From Leuctra nigra (taxonomy: Eukaryota > Arthropoda > Insecta > Plecoptera > Leuctridae), in the NCBI GenBank assembly GCA_934045905.1, contig OW203770.1, positions 2,604,001 to 2,668,000 of the forward strand: DNA of 64,000 nt. Reading direction: 5' to 3'. Positions 1 to 9,552 of this stretch are shown here, piece by piece (the stretch's first letter is position 1; each line of letters starts with the position of its first letter). The position numbers were made by a program, and so were the translations under genes. The notes beneath the pieces are model-generated. The model made no database searches, was not told where the DNA came from, and worked only from the letters and a program-made list of their open reading frames with translations.

Positions 1-595
1 ATAATATAATTTTTTAATTATTATATATAAAATAAATATATTTTAGGTTAAAATATATTACAAATCAATAAACATTGAGGTTCAGGACATACCCTTTTCT
101 GTTGCTAACAAATTTAAAAAAACAATTGCATTGTTAAGTATAGCCATTATATTTTAATTCTGTTTTTTGTAATGCATTGTTGATTTCATTAAATACATTT
201 TTCAACAATGTAATATTTGATATATTGTTGGTTAAATGTTTTTCTGATCTAATGAATACTAAAGGATTACACACAAAAAATGAATTGAATCTACCTATAA
301 ATAAATTTATTTAAAATGAAGTGTAATATGGTCCTCCCACCTTGACGATATCAGTCTAAGTAACACCATAAATGCAAACATACGAATTAACATCAATAAA
401 TGCAACAAGCAACACACATAGCAAATGCATTTTCAGGATTTGTTTACATCCGAATCTCCCATTTCTGCGAGTATTATCCACTCTTCATTTGCTATCGAGA
501 CGTCATCCCATCGAAGATGCTCCAGTAGGGGACGGCAACCTGCTCCTTGGTGGTTTTCGAATGGCTCTTTATAATTTAAATAAAGATCTGTAATA
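1..595. other. AT-rich sequence without a recognised gene
   Basis: No coding signal or RNA gene is visible. The stretch at about 372-490 resembles the dispersed repeat at 5165-5290 and, inverted, 55070-55200: it shares words such as GCAACACAC, a thymine-rich ACATC(C/G)GAATC block and TTCTGCGAGT. It is therefore probably an old transposon fragment. Confidence 0.5.
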
Positions 596-1054
596 GAAAA
601 ATTTGAAAATTCGAAAAAAACGCACTACTAAGCAAAATTTGGAAGGTTATTTGATTCAGTTGGTTCATTTTAGAGTTCCAGAATGACTTTAAAATTTTCG
701 AAATTATAAAAAAACACCATGCGGGGCAACTATTTGGAGGTTATTTGATTCAATTTGTTCTTCTTAATCCCTGAATCACTTTAAATTTTCCAAATTATAA
801 AAAAAAGCCCTGGTGGGCAACAATTGGGAGGTTATTTGATTCAATTTGTTCGTCTTAGTACCTGCATCTAAAAAAAAACGCCCTGCGGGGCATCAACTGG
901 AGGCTTCGTCAAAATATCAAAATAAACTATAGCAATTCAATTTATTATATTCGGTGTATTATATTTGATTGCCTTTACTGCGGCTCCCATTATTATCTAA
1001 TTTATTAATTTTTTAGAAATTAGCCCCTTCGACAAAAAAGGTTGTCGACCCCTG
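596..1054 (-). mobile_element. hAT-like element end with internal 88-bp repeats
   Basis: On the minus strand the block begins CAGGGGTCGACAACC, which is the form of terminal inverted repeat used by many hAT elements. The same terminus opens a related copy at 14455. Inside (about 640-890) a unit of roughly 88 bp with the words GGTTATTTGATTCA and GCGGGGCA is repeated about three times. The second terminus is not clear. The element ends two bases beyond the stop codon of the serine protease homologue, so that gene's 3' UTR is transposon sequence. Confidence 0.65.
1001..1006 (-). terminator. candidate polyadenylation signal of the serine protease homologue
   Basis: AATAAA on the minus strand, about 51 nt after the stop codon at 1057-1059. 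It lies inside the hAT-like element, so if used the mRNA end is supplied by the transposon. Placement is by distance only. Confidence 0.4.
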
Positions 1055-1056
1055 TG

Positions 1057-1395
1057 CTACGCGATGTGACGCCTGAGCCAACTGCTGTATGTCGCAACAG
1101 CGTTGTATGAATTCAACCTGTCCACGTTGCAAACTCCCCTAACAGTCCAGTTGAGTAACCTCGTCTGCACGGCTATCAGAGTGAACCTGTTGCCTCTCTG
1201 CAGCAACAGGCCGGCACCAAGGTCGTCGAGACAAGTGCTGTTGCCGCTGGTGCGCGCGCAGATGACAGGCGATGCGATGGAGCTGCGGGTGATCGCCTCT
1301 GCTGACCTCACGCATTGCTCCAGTGAGATTATCTCGGCTGGCTGCGCGGCGTTGAACAAGCTACGTCTAGGGCCTCGCGCGCTCTTGCCGGCAGT
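1057..1395 (-). CDS. Serine protease homologue, exon 4 (C-terminal half of trypsin fold)
   Basis: This final exon starts after the acceptor ATTGCAG in phase 0, matching the phase-0 end of exon 3, and encodes 112 residues plus TAG. It holds the trypsin C-terminal landmarks: two cysteines bracketing EQC...VIC (the 168-182 pair of chymotrypsin numbering), the active-site block CLDDLGAGL in place of CxGDSGGPL, a GVC cysteine (the usual 191-220 partner) and the C-terminal helix YSSWLRRHI. The catalytic serine is therefore leucine, and the GGP after it is GAG. Asp194, which normally pairs with the new N-terminus, is kept. The frame is open throughout, so this looks like a functional pseudoprotease, not a decayed gene. 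Confidence 0.88.
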   Translation of the reverse strand, partial: TAGKSARGPRRSLFNAAQPAEIISLEQCVRSAEAITRSSIASPVICARTSGNSTCLDDLGAGLLLQRGNRFTLIAVQTRLLNWTVRGVCNVDRLNSYNAVATYSSWLRRHIA

Positions 1396-1454
1396 CTGCA
1401 ATACATACAGCTATGATTAGGCGGGCGACATAACGGTATAGTTGAGTTTTTCTT

Positions 1455-1986
1455 AAGCCTGATTTACACTGTTCAAGTTTACTTTCAAGTCCTTGAATTC
1501 AACCCTTGAATTCAACCCCTTGAATAGTCTAAACGGATAACTTGAAGCGTTCAACCCTTGAATTCAAGACTTGAACCTATTTAGAACATGTCCTATTTTC
1601 CTTGAAGACTTGAAAGACTTGAACGACTTGAACCAATCAGAACCCACGCCACAACTCTGGCTCCGCCCCTCTCTCCAGTATCTTTCAAGATTTTCCCGCC
1701 AATTCCAGATTTTAACATATTCTAGCAAATATTAATTAGTTACCGATATGTCATAATCACGAGAGACAACTGTTTCATTAAATACACAATATGTGTCTAT
1801 GTGGCATCCAAAATCTAGCACAATATTAATAACATGTTCTTTGCAAGAAGTTACTATTTTAGGTTATGTTACGACTTGAAGCTTGAACAGTGTAAATGCC
1901 CATTCAAGTGGTTGAATTCAAGGGTTGCGTTCAAGGGCTTGAATTCAAGGACTTGAAAGCAAACTTGAACAGTGTAAATGAGGCTT
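1455..1986. mobile_element. MITE with AAGCCTGATTTACACTG-type inverted ends
   Basis: Inverted ends AAGCCTGATTTACACTG and CAGTGTAAATGAGGCTTT bound about 530 bp filled with short words around TTCAAG and CTTGAA. It has no coding capacity. It lies in intron 3 of the serine protease homologue and abuts the next MITE. Confidence 0.8.
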
Positions 1987-2542
1987 TAGGGGTGTGCGAA
2001 TAGTGATTTTTGACTTCGAATACGAATATCGAATAATTGACAAAAATATTTCGAATATCGAATAGTTGGAACCTACATTAAAATACATAATATCAATAAA
2101 ATAAAAAAAATGGACACCAAACTTTTTTCATATGACCAGAATGAAAGATGGCCATATAAATGAATGTACTGATTGTGATGTAATATGCCAGGATTATATT
2201 GTTGTCATTAATCGTCACAAAAAATGAAATTAACAGGAACAAATGGAGTATGAGGAAGGTCTACCTGGAGGAACAATAACCTACAAATAATATTCCCTCA
2301 AAATCAAAATGGCGGCCATGACAATTTTCGGTAGAAGTTTTATACTTAGCAGCAGTTGGCAACATTGAAAAACACTCCCATATGAGAAATGGCGGGATTA
2401 TTTTGAATTAAAAGACATGAACTATTCGAAAATTTTCGAAGTATTCGAAATTTCGAATACTTTTTTTTCGAATACCGAATCGAATATTCGAACCAAATAT
2501 TTTCGAAGTATTCGAAATTTTCGAATATTCGCACACCCCTAG
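1986..2542. mobile_element. MITE with TTAGGGGTGTGCGAATA ends
   Basis: The inverted ends are TTAGGGGTGTGCGAATA and TATTCGCACACCCCTAG. The body near both ends is made of TTCGAATA-type words. A related end occurs at 58777. It is non-coding. Confidence 0.8.
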
Positions 2543-3421
2543 TTTTTCTCTATATACCTAAGTCGGCAAACGCGGTATCCAGTCAAAGGCCACTCATCCA
2601 TTGTCAATGGTTCAAAAACATGACACTTTCTAACAAGCTACAGGTTCGGCTACAGGCCGTGTTTTATGATCTCCAAATCCCAACTCTCCCCTGTTGTCAA
2701 ATATGGTCAAATGTTTCTTAGAATATGGAAAGGGGTAGGACATCTTTCTAAACCTCTCAAATCTGTGGTATTTGGCATCAATGCACAGTTGTAAAAATCG
2801 TCCTCCCTGCCCCTGACTTGATACCTGGCTCATCTCTAAATTTACAACCTGCCAAAACAAACACTTGTTCCTAGTCAAGCTATATTGTGCAAATTCTGAG
2901 TGGAAATCAATGGAAACTTTCAAATGGGTATAGAGAGAAAAACTTAACTATACTATAGCACTTTCCCTGCTTGTTTGCTTTTTGTTTTTTTGCCTGCGCT
3001 GCCCAAGTCAGGTCAAACCGCACAACCAATCGATATGAAAATTTGCACACATACTAATATAATCTATGCGGTTTCTGGGATTGTTGTGATTGGTTTGTTC
3101 GATCAATTTGAAATTATGCAAAGTCATTGCGACCAAAATTTTCCCCAATCTTACAAATTTTCAGCTAAATCCTCACATTGGTTAAAATTTAAAATAATCT
3201 TTCCGGTGATTTTTTAAATTTAAACTATAACCGTTTGACTGATCAACTTAAAACTTTGCATGGTCATTCGAACCAACATTTTAGGTATTTTTGCCAATTT
3301 TCAGATTAATCTGTTGTTATTTTCAAAAGCTATAGAGTACTAGAGTGCCACGCCCACTAGGCACTTCCGGAGGCTTTTTCAAAACCCTCTTATGGAAAAT
3401 AACATGGGGACTTACTTTGAT
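2543..3421. repeat. Degenerate repeat including a Y-family fragment (about 2955-3335)
   Basis: Between 2955 and 3335 the minus strand shows the phrase style of the Y elements at 23-25 kb: TTGATCAGT...AACGGTTATAG, AATTTTCAGAT, TGGTCAT. It is a diverged internal piece without recognisable ends. I see nothing in 2543-2954. Confidence 0.5.
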
Positions 3422-4056
3422 TGCTGGTCATTTGTAAACGAAACAGAGTTAAGAAAATCCCAATACACCACCATTAACTTCAATCTTTCATTTATAATAT
3501 TATGTCGACACATCTCTTTAAATATTTACAAAATTAAATCTGTTCCAAGTTAAACAACACACTACACAGGGTATGACGTCACGAAAGTGTACACCGGTGC
3601 AAGATGTAGATTCAATGAACTGTCAGTCTACATTTCAACAGCTCATTACATCTCGTTTTATGGTATCCTGAAATTAAAATAACTATAATATGAACTTGAT
3701 TCAGTGTATAAACTCGAGGAGCACAGAAATACTTCAGTTTTGTTTACTTTTCGTCAACAATCGAAAATTGACGAGCAAGGTCTGGCATCATTGTTGAAAA
3801 TTGTTTAATTTGTTTTTCATTTTTGTAAAGTCGCAGTTGCCAGCTCGCTTCCCAGGACATCGCGCTGCTTCGTGTGACAATATATTATTGATGTAGATTG
3901 CAACGTCGCACTTTGGAGCTGTTTAATAACTTGAAAAGTTTTAATTTGGTATATATTTGAAGAGATGTGTCGACATAATGTTATAAATTAACGATTGAAG
4001 TTAATGGTGGTGTATTGGAATTTTCTTAACTCTGTTTCGTTTACAAATGACCAGCA
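3422..4056. mobile_element. Fold-back element with about 100-bp inverted arms
   Basis: The left arm, from TGCTGGTCATTTGTAAACG through TACACCACCATTAACTTC to ATTATGTCGACACATCTCTT, is repeated inverted at about 3960-4056. The interior is unrelated AT-rich sequence. It has no coding potential. The right end is directly followed by a Z-family MITE. Confidence 0.75.
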
Positions 4057-4405
4057 TTCCGGTTCCGGTTCCATTTCGATTCCATGTGGGTTCCAATTGG
4101 TTCCTTCAAATTCAGAAAATGTTTCCAATTATTTATTTTTAAATCGACTTTTGGGGACTAACATGTTCAGAATGTCTAATATTAATTTGACTCGATGATA
4201 ATTTATTTGAAAAATTGTGAATGGTAGTAAATAATTTCAGATTTGAAAGGAAATGAAGTATAAATTCAATGAAATTAATTATTTAAGGAACCCTTATGGA
4301 ACCGTTATGGAACCCAAACAATGTTTAATATTTATAAGGGTTCCGGTTCCGGTTCCGGTTCCGGTTCCTATAAAAATAACGGTTCTTTTCGGTTCCAGTT
4401 CCTGG
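4057..4405. mobile_element. Z-family MITE (GGAACC-rich, hAT-like)
   Basis: This is a copy of the family best seen at 10108-10531. It has arrays of GGTTCC near both ends, CCTTATGGAACC words and the terminal GGTTCCAGTTCCTG. The left end is worn. Confidence 0.7.
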
Positions 4406-4411
4406 TACGAA

Positions 4412-4450
4412 GGCTCGCTCATCAATGCGTTACACCGAGCGTTTTCCAAG
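4412..4450 (-). mobile_element. Tip of a Y-family (Helitron-like) element at a splice donor
   Basis: The minus strand reads CTTGGAAAACGCTCGGTGTAAC and on to GATGAGCGAGC. It matches the Y terminus (CTAGGAAAACGCTC, GTAACGCGTTGATGAGCGAGC) with about three differences over 39 bases. It starts at intron base +9 of serine protease homologue exon 3, after GTGAGTAA. The rest of the element is missing, and a Z MITE occupies the other side. Confidence 0.65.
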
Positions 4451-4458
4451 TTACTCAC

Positions 4459-4742
4459 AACGACGCTCTGTCCCGCTGTCAACACCTGCAGATCGCTCAA
4501 GTCCACGCATGCGCTATTCACTGCCCACGTGATCGTGAACGGCGTCTCCGCCACGAGCAGGGCCATGTTGTTGGCAAGTGTTGCGTCATCGTACTCCTCG
4601 TGGACCAGCAGTGACGTCACGCTCCGCGCCTGTGATTGGTTCTCGGTGACGTCATAGCCGCTGAGCTGCTTGCCGGCCATGAGGCGCAGGCGCGAGGCGG
4701 GGTACACGGCGCGACTGATGACGTCAGTGAGTCCCATTGCAT
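4459..4742 (-). CDS. Serine protease homologue, exon 3 (His and Asp regions)
   Basis: The acceptor TTGGTCCAG and donor GTGAGTAA bound 284 nt (phase 1 in, phase 0 out). Joining to exon 2 gives the block VLT-NAMGL where active proteases have LTAAHC: the catalytic histidine is methionine and Cys58 is glycine. Further on, VHEEYDDATLANNMALL aligns with VHPxYDxxTLxNDIALL, so the catalytic aspartate is asparagine. The cysteine of ACVDL corresponds to the VCLP position that ends this region in trypsins. Exon boundaries, phases and spacing all fit a chymotrypsin-fold gene. Confidence 0.88.
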
Positions 4743-4759
4743 CTGGACCAATCACGCAG

Positions 4760-5430
4760 TTAAGAGTCTACTATACTTGATGAAATCCATGTTTTATGAA
4801 GCACAAAAAGGCGGCCCATACTTTTTTCTAAACGGCTTTACCGATTGTCTTCAAATTTTCACAGGTTATAGATAAAGAGTAGATCTGTGTCTCTAGTAGC
4901 CCCAATGTTTTATTTTTTGTTTAGTTATTTCAAGACAGAGGTGCCAAAAAGACTCATATCTTGCCCATGATGTTTTGCACTTCCTCAAAACATTTTTTTG
5001 ATTTTTTTTTGATTACTAGAGGCACAGATTTTCTATTTATCTCTATGCTGTTAAATGTTCAACACAATCGGTCAAGCCGTTAAGAAAAAAGTAGGAGCCG
5101 CCTTTTTATGGTTTTTTGTGGTTTTCAATATTTGAATTAAAATAACTTACTTCACAGCAGTATATGCAACATGCAACACACGATTAAATGTCACAAATGT
5201 CACGTACAACCCAGAGCTAAAGCATTTTCATGCATTTCTAGGACTTTTTTTTACATCGGAATCGATATTTTCTGCGAGTCCTGTCGACTCTTCACAACTC
5301 ACAACTCACGTAGTGAAATAATAATTTCACTATTATTAATAATTATTATTGATAATACAGTGAAAGTCTCCTGGAGCAATAATACCGATAATTATATTTC
5401 AGTGATATTCTACTCTTCATTTACTACCAA
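4760..5430. repeat. Dispersed repeat, one end 18 bp from a splice acceptor
   Basis: Starting at TTAAGAGTCTAC, about 530 bp match 55070-55559 in inverted orientation, including TGATGAAATCCATGTTTTA and the GGCGGCCC...TTTTTTCTAAACGG block. Both copies begin at TTAA, consistent with a TTAA-targeting element, though no inverted partner end is clear. The right part (5290-5430) is AT-rich and uncertain. Confidence 0.65.
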
Positions 5431-5490
5431 GTAAAAGGCGTAACTAGAGAAGGAAAAGTCATGACAAAAACGAGTGTTGAGTTGACTTAC

Positions 5491-5640
5491 TGGTGAGGAC
5501 ATGTTTAGTAGAGATCAAAGTGCCACTCGTCAATCCTGTCCAATGTGTACTCGAAGGAAATGCTCTTGCGTAGATGACGATGTGCACGGCTGTTCTGACG
5601 TCACTGCCACCCCATCGACAGTCCACTGCCTGATGTCTCG
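5491..5640 (-). CDS. Serine protease homologue, exon 2 (start of protease domain)
   Basis: The exon ends at the donor ACCA|GTAAGT in phase 1. It encodes CRWGGSDV, the position of the activation motif R-IVGG, then HWTGLTSGTLIS and KHVLT, which match FxWCGGTLIS and xVLT of trypsins. The cysteine before GGTLI (Cys42) is threonine; its partner Cys58 is also lost in exon 3. The 5' boundary is uncertain. Acceptors at 5640|5641 or 5625|5626 keep frame with exon 1, while the better-looking CCTAG at about 5655 does so only with an alternative exon-1 donor. RWGG instead of RIVGG makes normal zymogen activation doubtful. Confidence 0.75.
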
Positions 5641-5728
5641 CTTTCCACAATCTAGGTAAATCAACAGCGTATATAGAATCGCTGGACGAGACCAACAACT
5701 TATCTACCAACCTTGGGACGTGACAGTC

Positions 5729-5902
5729 TACAGTTCGTTTTACCTATGTTTGAACTCTCTACAGACCGAGACACCGTCAGTTGTTCTGCTAGGCCGAGAA
5801 AGACAACATTGCAAGGCGAGCGCGCAATGAAGTCTTTCTCGGCCTAGCAGAACAACTGACTGTGGCTCCATCTGAGTTCAAACATAGGAAAAACGAACTG
5901 TA
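5729..5902. mobile_element. TA-flanked palindromic MITE, family S
   Basis: Ends TACAGTTCGTTTTACCTATG and CATAGGAAAAACGAACTGTA frame a near-palindrome with a central CTAGGCCGAGAAAGAC arm pair. A second copy lies at about 53655-53835. The TA at both ends suggests a Tc1/mariner-type target duplication. Confidence 0.8.
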
Positions 5903-6290
5903 CACAGCATAAGAAACATGACTGACCTCTGGTGGATTCTTTGGTACTTGACATAAGGGGGATAATGGAGGATATCACGGGGATAGATACAAATACATAA
6001 TATTAAATTTGATTTAGTTGTTTGTTATGGCTGAAAAAGTAAACTTGTAACTAAATTTAAACTTCAATTGTTCCTCCTTTTTCACTGCCCTATGGAAACA
6101 CGAACTTCAAAATAAAAAAGTGCGTCTAAAAAGTTTCCATCACGTATCGATTATTTGTTCGAATAGGGATATCAGTCTACTTCCAAAGCTTGTAAACTTT
6201 AAGGTTTCCTAGTGAAAATTTGTATGGTTACCAATAATTTGTTACACACATAGCATTATCCTGACACAACTTAAAACTATTTAATGTATG

Positions 6291-6490
6291 TACACTCGGC
6301 CAAACAAAACTTGAACGTTGGCCATATTTGAATGACTGCTCAAATCAAAGCTTGTTATTATCATTGAAATGTGAGGTCATCTACTAGAGTGAGACAATGA
6401 GATCGCTTAGACTGACTTATGATGTTGCGATCTTACATTAATCAGCCTATCAGATTTATTGAACGTTCAAGTTTTGTTTGGCCAATTGTA
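6291..6490. mobile_element. TA-flanked MITE, family R, copy 1
   Basis: A 200-bp element with ends TACACTCGGCCAAACAAAAC and, inverted, TACAATTGGCCAAACAAAAC. It shares its interior with copy 2 at 6647-6862 (TGTCTCACTCTAGTAG..., inverted relative to it). It is non-coding and lies in intron 1 of the serine protease homologue. Confidence 0.85.
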
Positions 6491-6646
6491 CATTTCCTTG
6501 AAAAATATCGACGAAGTTTTAGTAAAGTTAGATTTTAGAGAAAATGTACACTACACAACTTAGTAAATCTTTATCAAGTATCAAGTTTATACCAATTAGA
6601 AAAGGGTCATGAAAATCTCCGGGTTTGATGTGAACCAAGTGAAATG

Positions 6647-6862
6647 TACACTTGGCCAAACAAAAATTGAACGTTCAATAAATCTGATAGGCTGATAAAA
6701 TGTAAGATCGCACCATCAGAAGTCAGTCTAAGCGATCTCATTGTCTCACTCTAGTAGGTGACCTCACATTTCAATGATAATAACAAGCTTTGATTGGTTA
6801 TGGGGCATGACCAGCAGTCATTCAAATTTGGTCAACGTTCAATTTTTGTTTGGCCGAGTGTA
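6647..6862. mobile_element. TA-flanked MITE, family R, copy 2, touching a splice donor
   Basis: A 216-bp element with ends TACACTTGGCCAAACAAAAA and TTTTTGTTTGGCCGAGTGTA. On the gene strand its terminal TA is intron base +6 after the exon-1 donor GTACG. The first five intron bases are thus the only non-transposon bases at that donor. Confidence 0.85.
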
Positions 6863-6867
6863 CGTAC

Positions 6868-6955
6868 CTGTGAGATTGCCACTTGTTGCTGGCGACATCG
6901 ACTGCGCAGTCGCAACCGCCAACAAACACAGTGTCACGAACTGCTGAGTGAACAT
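6868..6955 (-). CDS. Secreted serine protease homologue, exon 1 (signal peptide)
   Basis: The ATG at 6955 opens 29 codons plus one base before ACAG|GTACG. The peptide begins MFTQQF, then a hydrophobic core VTLCLLAVATA and a likely cleavage before QS, so the product enters the secretory pathway. Together with exons 5491-5640, 4459-4742 and 1057-1395 it predicts about 280-286 residues: signal peptide, a short linker and one chymotrypsin-fold domain, with no clip domain seen. His, Asp and Ser are replaced by Met, Asn and Leu, so proteolysis is not expected. In insects such homologues serve as cofactors or binding proteins in haemolymph (family knowledge); the role here is inference. It lies next to a lectin cluster with similar promoters. 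Confidence 0.8.
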
Positions 6956-6991
6956 GTCGACGTCTTCTGCGGCTACTCGAGCTGAGTCCGC

Positions 6992-7048
6992 GGTTATAAC
7001 CATGGTCCAAGGTTATATCCATGGTCCGAGGTTATATCCATGGTATAA
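6992..7048 (-). promoter_or_regulatory. Three 19-bp tandem repeats carrying TATA-like boxes
   Basis: Three adjacent 19-bp units, on the plus strand GGTTATAACCATGGTCCAA and two variants with GGTTATATCC, lie just upstream of exon 1. On the gene strand the nearest unit supplies TATAAC 43 nt before the ATG, the same distance as the TATA-like boxes of the three lectin genes. The repeat multiplies a putative core promoter element. Confidence 0.5.
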
Positions 7049-7270
7049 GGTCATAGCGAGAACTTCGGCATGACCTTGACCTCAAGTCATGAATAACAAC
7101 TTGAAGGACGCAGTTGTTTTGGCAAGAATTGGCTTCAGGCAGATTCTGGGCCATGTGTCAGCATTAGAATATCATGAATGGCTGTGGGCTCTGTACATTG
7201 GTGTATGTACCAAAAGTTCGTTCGGTCTTTCCCATAAGAGCACCCCGGTAGGAACAGTTGGAGGCGGGTG

Positions 7271-7485
7271 TACACTCCCCCAAATAATAAACGGTACTTG
7301 GTACAAAACGTATTGGCTGCTGGGCCGGTTCCTTGACAATCAATCCTTGTTATTATCAATGAAATCAGAGCTCACATAAAAGAGTTAGATAATGCGTTAG
7401 CACTGACTTCATGGGATGATGCCATCAAACCTTAATCAGTCAATTCATTTTCTTTCGAGTACCGTTTATTATTTGGGGGAGTGTA
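7271..7485. mobile_element. TA-flanked MITE with TACACTCCCCCAAATAATAA ends
   Basis: Inverted ends TACACTCCCCCAAATAATAA...ACGGTAC and its complement bound 215 bp. Length and TA flanks resemble family R, but the end sequence differs. It lies upstream of the serine protease homologue. Confidence 0.85.
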
Positions 7486-7892
7486 CCTATTGTCATTAAA
7501 AATTATGAGTATAAGCCAAAAAATGACACGCAAAGGAAAAATAGGCCAAAGAATATTTTCCTCAAGGTGATTCATGTGAATGTGAAGTAAATGATAGTAC
7601 ACCATTGAACAATAAATCAAATGAAAGGATTTGTCTCTAGCTAATATTTGCCTTTAAATTCTTTAATGAGTTAGAAAATGTGTGGTCCAAGATTTAAATA
7701 GTATAAAAATGTTTAATTTTCTTAAGAGTTTATTTATTTTTATATTCTCTATGTTAAATAGTATATAATTATTATGAATTATATGGCCTGTATAACCACG
7801 AATATTATATTTAATTTGACTGAGTCATAGAACGCAGAAAGACGAAATGTGTTACTGTAACTAGATTCATACATGCGAGATGTATCAGGATG

Positions 7893-8337
7893 CAGAGTTG
7901 GGTAAGTTACTTGTAAAAAGGAACTAGTTACTCTGTAAGTTACCTGATCTCAAAAGGAACTAAGTTACTTGGAAAGTTACTTCATTTGAAAAGTAACTAA
8001 GTAGTTACCAAAAAATGGAAGTTACTTTTAAGTTACTTTAAAGTTACTTTTCAACTTTTCAATACTACACGTCTGATATAAATGCAAAATAAAATAAAAC
8101 TTGGATTTGGATTTTCAGTCATGAGAGAAAGGGAGTTTGAAAACTGTAAAATTCCAAAAAAATATTATATTTGTCACATTAATATTTCACCTAAAAGTAA
8201 CTTTAAAAGTAACGAAAATTAAGATACAAGTTACTCTAAAATTATAACTTCGTTGCTCAAAAAGTTACTGAGGATGAAAAATAACAAGTTACCCCAAAAG
8301 TAACTAGTTACTTTCTCTAAGTTACTACCCAACTCTG
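7893..8337. mobile_element. hAT-like MITE built of AGTTACTTT words
   Basis: The ends CAGAGTTGGGTAAGTTAC and GTTACTACCCAACTCTG are inverted. Flanking TCAGGATG and TCAAGATG form an 8-bp target duplication with one mismatch, the length typical of hAT. The body is a run of GTAACTT/AAGTTAC words. It lies 65 bp beyond the CTL-A stop codon, within the probable 3' UTR. Confidence 0.85.
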
Positions 8338-8402
8338 TCAAGATGTAAATAAACTCGGGTAATATTGTGTAAATATTGCTGATGACAAGTGTAAGTGATC
8401 AA

Positions 8403-8572
8403 TCAACAAGCGTCTTGTTCGCAGGCGTACGAGTACTTGTTCTTCCACGACACCGGCCAGTTGTTGAAGCGTCCATTGCCCGGCCAGAAGCTGACCACAT
8501 TGCCCAGACTGGTGTTGAACTTCGGGTTGTCATCTTGCCAGTGTTCGTAGCCGGTGGCAGACAGCGGCTCAC
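8403..8572 (-). CDS. C-type lectin CTL-A, exon 3 (C-terminal half of CTLD)
   Basis: After the acceptor GTTCTACAG, 170 nt in phase 1 encode GEPLSATGYEHW, then GNVVSFWPGNGRFNNWPVSW and the terminal YACEQDAC. This is the second half of a C-type lectin fold (EPL...GY..W, W.....CE). The calcium and sugar motifs EPN/QPD and WND are absent, and the inner pair of CTLD cysteines is missing. An extra cysteine four residues after the conserved ACE is shared with CTL-B and CTL-C. Stop TGA is at 8403-8405. Confidence 0.88.
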
Positions 8573-8581
8573 CTGTAGAAC

Positions 8582-9344
8582 GGTAATCGGACCGTTTACC
8601 GAAGGACACATTACCGAAATCTACCCGGACACTTTAACGACATTTTTTTTTTACATTTTTGACAAAATTTTGTTAAAATTTTATAAAATTTCCACAAATA
8701 TTTTTTCAAAATTTTTCAAAATTTTTATAAAATTTCCACATTTTTTTTTTTCATAATTTTGCCAACATTTTAGATTATTAATTGCTAGTTCTTCTTTCTT
8801 GAGGTATTTAAATATAATAAGCACAATGTAAAGACTTACACTCAAGATTAATGTATTTTTTAATGAAATATTTCGGTTTTTTTACAAAAACCTTCATCAG
8901 TCATTACTTCAAAAACTATGTTTTAAAAGATGTTTTAGATAAAGCTTTCTTTTAGTTTTTTTTATCTTAAAAAAATGTTAATATGTTATAAATCTTTGGC
9001 AAAATGTTTGAAAAAATATTTGTAAAAAAATTCTAAAATTTTGTCAAAATTTTGGAAAAAAAATTGTAATATTTTTATAAAATGTCAAAATTTTGGAAAA
9101 AATATTTGTGAATTTTTGTATAAAATTTTGTAAAAATGTTGGAAAAAATATTTGAGAAAATTTTATAAAATGTTGTCAAAATTTTGGTATAATAATTGGG
9201 AAAATTATATATAATTTTGGATTTTTTTTTTGAAAAAATGTAAAAAAAAATGTCCGCCGGGTAGATTTCGGTAATCAGTCCGTCGGTAAAGCCCCCCCCC
9301 CATGTTTTTCGGAAATGTGTCCGTCGGTAAACTACCCTACAACA
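8582..9344. mobile_element. Fold-back element inserted in the CTL-A 3' splice site, 9-bp target duplication
   Basis: The 763-bp element is flanked by perfect 9-bp repeats CTGTAGAAC (8573-8581 and 9345-9353). Inverted subterminal blocks include GTTTACCGAAGGACAC and ACCGAAATCTACCCGG. Between them are two AT-rich arms of TTTTGACAAAATTTT-like words. On the gene strand the duplicated 9 bp are GTTCTACAG, the acceptor of CTL-A exon 3, so both copies keep the CAG. A second, relic acceptor remains upstream of the element. Confidence 0.85.
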
Positions 9345-9552
9345 CTGTAGAACACAGAGCACTTGTTACAACCTGCATCAATGCAAGGCCCGTAGAGAGC
9401 CAAGGTCCGTAGTACTTGACTCACCTTTGCGTTGGACTCTTTTGGAATCATGTGACCCAAAATGGCGTTCTCCGTAGACAATAAAAAATCAAGATATTTA
9501 ACATTTATTGTAGTTTTCTTGTTGTATTTTACTTGTAAATATAAATATAATC

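Noticed and set aside
4253..4875. Plus-strand ORFs, including PVPVPVPV and GSGSGS runs
   Set aside because: The dipeptide runs come from the GGTTCC repeats of a Z MITE, and the rest is antisense to exon 3 of the serine protease homologue.
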